A DNA stretch of 64,000 nucleotides from positions 434,001 through 498,000 of the forward strand of contig NZ_JAAQOM010000001.1 of NCBI RefSeq assembly GCF_011682055.1, read 5' to 3'. Shown in pieces: positions 16,994 to 24,056 of this stretch. The position numbers were made by a program, and so were the translations under genes. Position 1 is the first letter of the stretch, and the number at the start of each line of letters is the position of its first letter. The DNA is from Telluria antibiotica (lineage in GTDB: Bacteria; Pseudomonadota; Gammaproteobacteria; Burkholderiales; Burkholderiaceae_D). The notes beneath the pieces are model-generated. The model had not been told where the DNA came from and searched no databases. It saw nothing but the letters and a program-made list of their open reading frames with translations.

Positions 16994-17048
16994 CGAATCG
17001 CTTCTGCTTGCTGGCTGCGGCCGAGCGACACCAACATCTGCCGGTTAG

Positions 17049-17924
17049 CCGGTATTACGTAGTCCAGCAGCGACGCCGCCGATCGATAGGTGGATTACTG
17101 CCGCGGCAGATGAACTGGCGGTTACGCACGGGGCCGTAAGCCGGCAGGTGCGCCTACTTGAAGAAACACTCGCGGTGCTATTGCTGCCGCGCACTGCTCA
17201 GGGCGCAGAACCAACGAACGAGGGGCAGCGGCTCGCGGATGGCCTGAAGCGCGGGTTCGATGAAATCCAAGCCAGTCTTGATCAACTCAAGCCGGGGCCA
17301 CTTACCCTGGCTTGTTCAACGTCAATCATGATGTATTGGGTGCTACCTCGGTTATCTACCTTTGACCAAGAAAATCCGGACGTCGATTTGCAGTACCACA
17401 TGACATCAGGACCACTCGACTTTACACACGACAAAATAAGCGTAGCCATTCGCTTATCGTCACAGGAGTTGCCACGTGATGTTGTTCGTACCGATATCTG
17501 TGACGAATGGGTCGGGCCCGTGTGCTCACCGGAATACCTGAGGACCAATCAAATACACACGACGGCGGATTTGCATCGAGCCCGGTTGATCTATTCACGA
17601 ACGCGCGAACGGGCTTGGTCGGAATGGAGGCAATGCTATGACCCAACGATAGGAGAGCTAGTTCTGGACGAAGGCTTTCCGCATTTTTATCTACTTATTC
17701 AAGCCGCTCGCTGCGGATTGGGCATCGCTAATGTGCCGCGTATGCTGGTGCAGGACGATCTCAACAGTGGCGCATTAGTCGCGCCGTTTGGCTTCGTTCC
17801 TGGACCCAACAAGCTGACGATCTGGGTGGCATCGCATCTGACGGAGCGCTCTGAAACCAAACGACTGGTCGCCTGGTTAAGCGGCGAACTTCGTAAGGAC
17901 GAGAAGTACAATCGGCTGTCGTAA
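17049..17924 (+). pseudogene. 5'-decayed LysR-family regulator (GcvA-like)
   Basis: The frame encodes the second part of a LysR helix-turn-helix (AAADELAVTHGAVSRQVRLL) and a full effector domain (LTLACSTSIMMYWVLPRLSTF; VAIRLSSQELP; WVGPVCSPEYL; GLGIANVPRMLVQDDL). A TAG at 17046 closes the frame. The codons between it and the helix-turn-helix no longer resemble the usual N-terminus, and no ATG or GTG precedes the DNA-binding helix. The first ATG, at 17148, would start after the recognition helix. It is therefore probably a non-functional remnant. The lower G+C relative to neighbours also fits decay. Confidence 0.65.
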
Positions 17925-18146
17925 TCAGTCCAGTGACCTCATCGATAATTTACCCACTACCCTTCGCGATGCGGCCCTGTGGCCTGCTGGCGGTTCCACC
18001 GACACAGAGTTGAGATAATTGACCCGCGGCTCATGTAGCGGCGTTCTCGATATATGCAAACGGGAGGTGCATGCAGTCTTCGACGGCGGCAAAGTGTGCC
18101 GCTGACGTAGATCAGCGCTGGGGCGCCGATCTACAGCTATGCTATA

Positions 18147-18216
18147 GGCGAGGATAGGAGTCGAACCCGTCCAGACGGTTGTGCAGGCCGCTGTTAGAGC
18201 ACTTTTCTACCACAAC
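18147..18216 (-). pseudogene. Degenerate tRNA-Cys-like sequence
   Basis: On the minus strand the 70-nt stretch follows the bacterial tRNA-Cys layout. TAG-AAAAGTG stands in the D region, then CAGCGGCCTGCA around a GCA anticodon, then GGTTCGACTCC as a normal T-loop, and a 3' acceptor CCTCGCC. The 5' acceptor strand (GTTGTGG) pairs poorly with it, one base is inserted near the anticodon loop, and no CCA follows. It is a tRNA relic, similar to the fragment at 6738-6770 in the same orientation. The surrounding 17925-18725 gap otherwise contains a terminator, copy B of the dispersed element and no supportable gene. Confidence 0.5.
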
Positions 18217-18328
18217 GGGTGCACATCGATCTCTCGCAACATTCGTGCGCTCAGTCGGCGCGGCAGATCCATCTGCTCAACAAGCTTGAGTGAGCTCAAC
18301 GAGACAGACTTTCCCTGCGCTATTCTGT

Positions 18329-18359
18329 AAAAAAGCCCGCCAAGATAAAGCGGGCTTTT
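18329..18359. terminator. Bidirectional intrinsic terminator
   Basis: GCCCGC and GCGGGC form a GC-rich stem with a 9-base loop. A-rich sequence lies on the left and TTTT on the right, so it can end transcription in both directions. It lies 35 bp from copy B of the dispersed element and about 370 bp beyond the beta-galactosidase stop on the minus strand. Confidence 0.8.
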
Positions 18360-18393
18360 AAAGACGGCAGGACTAAATTTCTTTTGGGAAACT

Positions 18394-18485
18394 CACTCCC
18401 ACTCGATGATCAATGGCTCGGCCAACTAACTGAATTTTCATGCCGTTTAGGATTGATGCTTCGACAATACCATTAGCTATACCAT
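18394..18485 (-). repeat. Copy B of a four-copy dispersed element
   Basis: It begins CACTCCCACTCGATGATC and ends with GCTTCGACAATACCATTAGC and TATACCATG. On the minus strand the conserved end reads ATCGAGTGGGAGTGA, which as codons gives I-E-W-E-stop, like the end of many guaA genes. An intrinsic terminator lies 35 bp away on the same side as in copies C and D. Confidence 0.65.
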
Positions 18486-18725
18486 GTGTCGAAGGCACCT
18501 CAACGGCGTGCAAAAGGGCATGACTGCTTGCACGACATTGAGGACGAACGCGTTCGAGGCCGACATGGAGAAGCGACTTGGGTGCAGGAGACGATGGCAC
18601 TGCGCACCTTGCTGAGCGGTCTCGTTGCCAGAAGCGAAACTGAATCCCTCTTAAGGTGGCTCTGGCAAGGTTCCGGCAGTGGCGCGGCAATCCGGGACAC
18701 TGCCGTCGAATTGAGCAATTCAGCT

Positions 18726-21203
18726 CTACGGCTTGTCGTCGACCGGCGGCGCCCCCGCAGGCACGTACGCTACCGGCGCGGCTGCCCTGACTGGAATCGT
18801 CAGGTGCGCGGCCCGCAACCCGGGAGCGCTGGCGTCGACTTCGATCGAACCGCTGCTGGCCCAGTTGCTCTGCACGAGCAACTGGGCCAGGCCGTTGAAC
18901 AGCCTGCGCGTCCTGCCCTTCTCGTCTTCGTGCGAATTTGGATCACCGTTGCCATGACCGATCGACTTGCCCGCACCGGCGGTCTCGAAGGTCACTTCAT
19001 CGTTCGCGATCGGCACTGCCCTGCCTTGCGCATCGAGTGCACGCACGGTAATCGGCATGGCGTCGTCGCCATCGCCATTGAGCATGCCGCGGTCAGGTAC
19101 GAGTTCCAGCGCAACGGCCGGGCCGGTGGTCTCGACACTCGTCCGCGCCACCTCCTTGCCACCGGTGTAGGCGATCGCGTCCAGCTTCCCTGGTTCATAT
19201 TTCACCTTGAAATCGTTCATGCGATAGTGGTCGACCTTCTGTTCGCCGATCTCGCGACCATTGAGCAAGAGCTTCACCCGCTCGGCGTTGGACATCACTC
19301 TGACCACGATCTCCTGACCCTCCTTGCCCGCCCAGTTCCAGTGCGGCGCGATGTAGATGAGCGGCCGATCCTTGATCCACTGGACCTGGTGCATGTAGTA
19401 CGCCGTCTTCGGAAAACCGTTCAAGTCCATGATGCCGAAGAACGAGCTGACCGACGGCCACGATGCGTAGGGCCAGGACTCGCCGTGATAGTCGAAGCCC
19501 GTCCAGACGAAGCCGCCGGCGACGAAATCACGCGTGCCGATCGCTTGCCAGGCGTCCCGATGGGTATTGCCCCAGGCTGGCGCCTCAGTGTCGTAGCTGG
19601 TCTCGATATGACGCGCCTTGTCGGTCGCGAATTCGCCGCGCGTCATGAATGCCGACGTATCTTCCGAACTCGTAAACGGCTTGTCTGGACGGGCCGCATG
19701 GAATTTGTCGTACTCGGGAATCTGGTAGTTAGCGCCGACGACGTCCACCGCATGCGAGACGTTCAGGGGCGTGAGCAAGCCATTGCTCATGGCGGCCGTG
19801 GTTGGACGCGTGCCATCGAGCGCCTTGGCAACGGCCACCATGCGCCGCGCCATTTCGTAGCCGGCCTCGGTCGCCTGCACGGGTTCTTCATTGAACACCG
19901 ACCACAGGATCACCGAGGGATGATGGCGGTCGCGCTTGAGCATCCACTCGAACTGCTTCATGTAATCCGGCGAGGGATTGAAATTGCGGTTCTCGGCCAT
20001 CACCAGGAAGCCCATGCGGTCGGCCAGGTCCAGCACTTCGGAGGCGATCGCATTGTGCGAAAAGCGGATCGCATTCACCCCGAGTTCTTTCAGGCGGCGC
20101 AGACGAAATGCCCAGATCGAGGTCGGCACGGCGACGCCGACGCCGGCATGGTCCTGATGCAGGCACACGCCCTGCAACTTGACGTGCTCGCCGTTGAGGA
20201 AGAACCCTTTTGCGGCGTCGAACCGCAGCGTGCGAAAGCCGGTATCCAGTGCCAGCCGGTCCACCACCTTGCCATCGCGCCGCACGGTCGTCGTCACGTG
20301 GTACAGCGTGGTCCGGTCGAGCGACCACCGCGCCGGCCGGCGTATCGCCATCGGCAGCGAGGCCGTCACCTGCGTAAGCACCGGCACCGCGATCGACGTG
20401 CTGCGACGTGCCACCTGTTTGCCGTCCGGCCCGGTGACCACCATCTCCACGTCGACCCGCGCCTCCTGCTTGCCGTCGTTATCGAGCGTGACGGTGGCCG
20501 GGATCTCCCAGTTGCCGGCCGCGACCTCGCGCGGCGTGACGCGCACGCCGTCGGGCACCACGTGCACGGCATCGGTCTTCACCAGCCAGGTGTGACGGTA
20601 CATGCCGGCCCCCTCGTACCACCAGCCTTCCATCGCATCCGCGTCAACGCGGACCGCAATGACATTAGCGTGCCGGTCGCCATAATGCAGGTACGGCGTA
20701 ATGTCGATGCGCACCTCGTTGTAGCCCGACCAGTTATGGTTGACGAGGTTACCGTTCACCCATACGGTGGCATGCGTGGCGATGGCGCCGAATTCGAGTT
20801 CGACGTGCCGGCCACGATCGCTTTCGGGCAGGGCGATATAGCGCCGGTACCAGCCGATGCCGCGTGGGCGAAAGCCTTGGGCCATATTCGCTTTCGGGTC
20901 GAATGGCTGTTCGACCTGCCAGTCGTGCGGCAGGTCGAGCTTGCGCCACGCGGTGTCGTCGAATTTCACGGCTGCCGCACCTGACGCCATGCCGGCCTTG
21001 GTGGCGTAATAGGTTTCGTCCTGCGTGGCGGGCACGTGGAATGGTACATCCCCAAGATGAAACAGCCAGCCGCGATCGAGCGACAGCCGTTCGCGTCCGG
21101 CGTCGGCGTACGCCGGCATGACGAACAGCCCGCCGAGCACTGCGAACAAAACATGGCGAACCAAAATCCGCCAGCCAGGAAAAGCAGACTTGTGCAGCTT
21201 CAT
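18726..21203 (-). CDS. Secreted glycoside hydrolase family 2 beta-galactosidase (GalB-like)
   Basis: The 825-residue protein carries a signal/anchor helix (HVLFAVLGGLFVMPAYA, residues about 16-33). An N-terminal jelly-roll follows (GWLFHLGDVPF...LDLPHDWQVEQPFD; FGAIATHATVWVNG), then an Ig-like domain and a TIM barrel. Catalytic landmarks are HPSVILWSVFNEEP (acid/base Glu) and FTSSED (probable nucleophile region), followed by GGFVWTGFDYHGESWPY. C-terminal DUF4982/Ig-like domains complete it (AYTGGKEVARTSVETTGP). It would release terminal beta-galactose, for example from arabinogalactan side chains. It is the second gene of an operon, 47 bp after the GH43 gene. The C-terminus is truncated neither in length nor in motifs. 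Confidence 0.92.
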   Translation of the reverse strand: MKLHKSAFPGWRILVRHVLFAVLGGLFVMPAYADAGRERLSLDRGWLFHLGDVPFHVPATQDETYYATKAGMASGAAAVKFDDTAWRKLDLPHDWQVEQPFDPKANMAQGFRPRGIGWYRRYIALPESDRGRHVELEFGAIATHATVWVNGNLVNHNWSGYNEVRIDITPYLHYGDRHANVIAVRVDADAMEGWWYEGAGMYRHTWLVKTDAVHVVPDGVRVTPREVAAGNWEIPATVTLDNDGKQEARVDVEMVVTGPDGKQVARRSTSIAVPVLTQVTASLPMAIRRPARWSLDRTTLYHVTTTVRRDGKVVDRLALDTGFRTLRFDAAKGFFLNGEHVKLQGVCLHQDHAGVGVAVPTSIWAFRLRRLKELGVNAIRFSHNAIASEVLDLADRMGFLVMAENRNFNPSPDYMKQFEWMLKRDRHHPSVILWSVFNEEPVQATEAGYEMARRMVAVAKALDGTRPTTAAMSNGLLTPLNVSHAVDVVGANYQIPEYDKFHAARPDKPFTSSEDTSAFMTRGEFATDKARHIETSYDTEAPAWGNTHRDAWQAIGTRDFVAGGFVWTGFDYHGESWPYASWPSVSSFFGIMDLNGFPKTAYYMHQVQWIKDRPLIYIAPHWNWAGKEGQEIVVRVMSNAERVKLLLNGREIGEQKVDHYRMNDFKVKYEPGKLDAIAYTGGKEVARTSVETTGPAVALELVPDRGMLNGDGDDAMPITVRALDAQGRAVPIANDEVTFETAGAGKSIGHGNGDPNSHEDEKGRTRRLFNGLAQLLVQSNWASSGSIEVDASAPGLRAAHLTIPVRAAAPVAYVPAGAPPVDDKP

Positions 21204-21250
21204 TGCGTCGTTCCTATACAGATAAAAAATCGGCGTATCGAATCAGGGCA

Positions 21251-22642
21251 TCAATACACGTAAGGCCAGCCATCCGCCGTAAAGGCGATACGGTTGATGC
21301 CCAGCGTCGGATTGCCATTGTTATTGGCATCGTAGTAGTGGTAGACCATCAAAGGGCCGTCGCTGTCGGTCATGAGGCTCTGGCCGCCGGGTCCCTTGAT
21401 GTTGCCGTGCGCGCTCAGGACGATCGTGCCGCCGCCGCTCAGCAAATTGACACCGCCGCGGTCCAGGTAGGGGCCGGTGACCGAGCTCGAACGGCCAACG
21501 ATGATCCGGTATGTGCTGTTCGCACCGCTGCAGCAGTTATTGATGGACGCGAAGAGGTAGTAATACCCGTTGTAATAGTAGAGATACGAACCCTCCAGTC
21601 CCTTCGGACGCTGGGCCAAGTGGTAGTTCGTCGTATTGGCCGTCGATTGCTTGCCGGTGGCCGGGTCCAGCTTGATCAGGTAAATGCCGTTCCACCACGA
21701 TCCGTAGGACATCCACCAGGCGCCCGCCTGATCCTGGATGATGCTTGGGTCAATGGCATTGTAGGGCGTCGATGCGCTCGACGTGACCACAGTCCCCAGG
21801 TCCGTCCACGCCGTGCTGTTCGGCGTGGACGCACTGGCGACACCGATGGCCGAGGTCTGCGATCCATAGCTGGATGCGGAATAGTATTGGTAGTACGTGT
21901 TGTTCATCCGCGCCACATTCGGCGCCCACAACGTGCCGCCCTTGGTATAGGTGCCGGTCCACGCAGGTATCGGCGCCAGCGCGCTGCCGGCACTCGTGAA
22001 ATTGATCCTGTCGCTCGACGACGCCAGCGTATTGTTGGTGCCGTACAGCCAGTAGGTCCCGCCGCCGTCGCGCAGCATGAAAGGATCGTGCACGCCCGTC
22101 CCGTTGCCGCTCACGGTGCCGGGTGCCGGACACGGATCGATGCCGGTGCTCACCAGCTGCCATTCCTGGCACAGGCAACCGGACGCACTCCATTGGTCGA
22201 TGACGGCGCTCGTCGAGGTGTTCCCCTGGTAGACGTCGAGGTACAAGCCACTGTTGACGTTCTTGATCAGATAATTGCCATCGGACGCCTGGGCGACCAT
22301 CCACAGGTGATCCGCCGTGCCGTTATCGGCCCATTGGATGATTTGCGCGCCGACCGATTTCGATCCACTCGACACGCCCAGCAGCTGGTGGGTCGCGAGG
22401 TTTTCGATGTTGTACTGGCCGCTGCCCATCGAAATGAAATGCCACAATTGCTCGCTACCGCCGGTGTCGCTCCATTGAATCACGTTGGTTCCCGCGGCCT
22501 GGCTGGCGCCGGGAATCGCGAGCACCAATCCGCTATTGACGTTTTTGATCTTGAACTGCACGGCGTCGCTCACTGCTACCTGAGCGCGCGCCTGGGTCGC
22601 CAATGCCATCAGTAATACGAGTCCCACTGCAAATCGATTCAT
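21251..22642 (-). CDS. Secreted GH43 arabinanase-type enzyme with N-terminal ricin-like lectin domain
   Basis: A 463-residue exported protein (signal MNRFAVGLVLLMALATQARA). Residues about 30-165 form a ricin B-type (CBM13-like) beta-trefoil with three repeats of the type YLIKNVNSGLYLDV...QW. The GH43 five-bladed propeller follows: GVHDPFMLRDG (base Asp), NAIDPSIIQDQ (second Asp) and GLEGSYLYYYNGYYYLFAS (acid Glu). It probably cleaves alpha-arabinan chains while holding galactose- or arabinose-containing polymers. AGGAGG six bases before ATG 22642 rules out the ATG two codons earlier. A hairpin terminator lies in its leader. Confidence 0.9.
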   Translation of the reverse strand: MNRFAVGLVLLMALATQARAQVAVSDAVQFKIKNVNSGLVLAIPGASQAAGTNVIQWSDTGGSEQLWHFISMGSGQYNIENLATHQLLGVSSGSKSVGAQIIQWADNGTADHLWMVAQASDGNYLIKNVNSGLYLDVYQGNTSTSAVIDQWSASGCLCQEWQLVSTGIDPCPAPGTVSGNGTGVHDPFMLRDGGGTYWLYGTNNTLASSSDRINFTSAGSALAPIPAWTGTYTKGGTLWAPNVARMNNTYYQYYSASSYGSQTSAIGVASASTPNSTAWTDLGTVVTSSASTPYNAIDPSIIQDQAGAWWMSYGSWWNGIYLIKLDPATGKQSTANTTNYHLAQRPKGLEGSYLYYYNGYYYLFASINNCCSGANSTYRIIVGRSSSVTGPYLDRGGVNLLSGGGTIVLSAHGNIKGPGGQSLMTDSDGPLMVYHYYDANNNGNPTLGINRIAFTADGWPYVY

Positions 22643-22758
22643 GACCATCCTCCTGTGAGTGACGGCGCGATCAGGCGCAGGAAAAAGCAGATCCCGATTG
22701 CCGTCGTGTGATCGTACAAAAGCGAAAAAACGTGCGTCGAGCACGTTCGCCCTCCTAC

Positions 22759-22784
22759 AAAAAAGTGGCAGCCGAGGCTGCCAC
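22759..22784 (-). terminator. Intrinsic terminator inside the leader of the GH43-galB operon (attenuator candidate)
   Basis: On the minus strand GTGGCAGC and GCTGCCAC form an 8-bp perfect stem with a 4-base loop, followed directly by TTTTTT. It stands about 115 bp before the GH43 start and downstream of the LacI operator region, so transcripts for GH43-galB must pass it. A second small hairpin (GGCC-N5-GGCC at 22788-22800) lies just upstream. Transcript attenuation, or the end of a short leader RNA, are both possible. The whole 22643-23017 gap holds only this and the operators. Confidence 0.6.
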
Positions 22785-22917
22785 AAAGGCCAACATGGCC
22801 AAGGAGACGAAAACGGTTTATATGATTTCAAGAGCCGACGTGTATGCACGCGTGGTCGCGGGCGCGCGCCCGTAATCCACTACTCCTGAGCCAGAAAATG
22901 AAAAACTCTTCAAGTGC

Positions 22918-22963
22918 TTTAACGTTAAACCAAACTTTGATAATACTAGTTGAACGTGAAACT
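22918..22963. promoter_or_regulatory. Pair of LacI-type operators before the lacI-family gene and the divergent GH43 operon
   Basis: The perfect 12-bp palindrome TTTAACGTTAAA at 22918-22929 and AGTTGAACGTGAAACT at 22948-22963 (6 of 8 pairs) share the central ACGT of LacI/PurR-type sites. Their centres are 32 bp apart. They lie 55-100 bp before the regulator start and recur before the TonB receptor and the second GH43 gene. Confidence 0.7.
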
Positions 22964-23017
22964 AATTTCAAGGAAAATCCCGACATCCATTCACATGCAA
23001 GGCTTTCGAATCAATTC

Positions 23018-24040
23018 ATGGCAACCATCAAGGAAGTAGCGGCCCATGCCGGCGTCACTCCGACCACCGTGACCAACGTTTTACGCGGACGCGGCAGGAC
23101 GGGCGAGTCGACCCGACAACGGGTACTCGACGCTGTCGCGCACCTGGGCTACCGCCCCAACCTCGCGGCACGTGCGCTGGTCGAGCGCAAAGCCCCCACC
23201 TTCGCCCTGGTGCTCACCTGCATCACGAATCCCTTCTATTCAGAGCTCATGCTGTACGTGGACCAGGCAGCCCGCAAGCACCAGCGCTATCTCATCGTTT
23301 GCAACACCGACTACGAAGCGGAAAAGGAAACCCGCTTCCTCGACGAAGTGGCCGGTTCGCTGTCCGACGGCGTCATCGTCGCCAACAATCCGGGCCTGGA
23401 CGTCGGGCACCTCCAGCAGATCGTCGCGCAGGGCACGCCCGTCGTCCTCAACCTGTGGGAAGACCCGGCCACGCATCCGGGCCTCCCCTGCCTCGCCTTC
23501 GACGGCCGCGAAGCGGGACGGATGGCAACCGCCCATCTGACCGGACTCGGCCACCGCCAGATCGGCGCGATCATCGCTAGCCCAAAAGACGGCATCCACA
23601 ACCTGCGCTACCTGGGCTTCCGCGACGTCATACGCAAGGCCCGCTTGGCCTGCCCTGCTGCGGCGATGCGTTTTTGCGCGGACACCTTCGAAGGCGGAAA
23701 AGCGGCGGCGCTCGACCTGCTGTCCGCCATGCCGGACCTGACGGCGGTCTTCGTCTCGAACGACCTTGCCGCACTGGGCGTCCTCGACGCCGCTGCTCAG
23801 TTGGGCCGTCCGGTCCCTGCCGAAATTTCTGTCGTCAGCATCACCAACATCATGGTGTCGAGCCAGTCGCGCCCGGCGCTGACAACAGTCGCCATCCCCA
23901 CTGCCGCGATGGCCGCGCGCGGCGTGGAACTGCTGATCGAAATCCAGGAACGCAAGTACGACGCCCCGCCGATGGAGTGCGTTCCCGGCCTCGAACTGAT
24001 CGTCCGGGAATCAACGGCGGCGCCGCACCCGCGCGCGTAA
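23018..24040 (+). CDS. LacI-family regulator of the arabinan/galactan locus
   Basis: The 340-residue protein has the LacI helix-turn-helix and hinge (MATIKEVAAHAGVTPTTVTN; LGYRPNLAARALVERK) and a periplasmic-binding-protein-like sensor core (ITNPFYSELMLYVDQAARKH; GTPVVLNLWEDP; VFVSNDLAALGVLDAA). ATG 23018 is the normal LacI start; the longer frame upstream overlaps the operators. It lies between two convergent/divergent polysaccharide genes and probably represses them until an arabinose- or galactose-containing sugar is present, and itself through the operators in its promoter. Confidence 0.95.
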   Translation: MATIKEVAAHAGVTPTTVTNVLRGRGRTGESTRQRVLDAVAHLGYRPNLAARALVERKAPTFALVLTCITNPFYSELMLYVDQAARKHQRYLIVCNTDYEAEKETRFLDEVAGSLSDGVIVANNPGLDVGHLQQIVAQGTPVVLNLWEDPATHPGLPCLAFDGREAGRMATAHLTGLGHRQIGAIIASPKDGIHNLRYLGFRDVIRKARLACPAAAMRFCADTFEGGKAAALDLLSAMPDLTAVFVSNDLAALGVLDAAAQLGRPVPAEISVVSITNIMVSSQSRPALTTVAIPTAAMAARGVELLIEIQERKYDAPPMECVPGLELIVRESTAAPHPRA

Positions 24041-24056
24041 CACATCGACCGTGCGA

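Noticed and set aside
18486-20984. An 832-codon plus-strand frame
   Set aside because: It is antisense to the GH2 beta-galactosidase, which has full catalytic motifs; the frame itself shows only His/Arg/Asp-rich shadow sequence.
21203-22615. A 470-codon plus-strand frame opposite the GH43-lectin gene
   Set aside because: Antisense shadow; the minus strand has signal peptide, trefoil repeats and GH43 residues.
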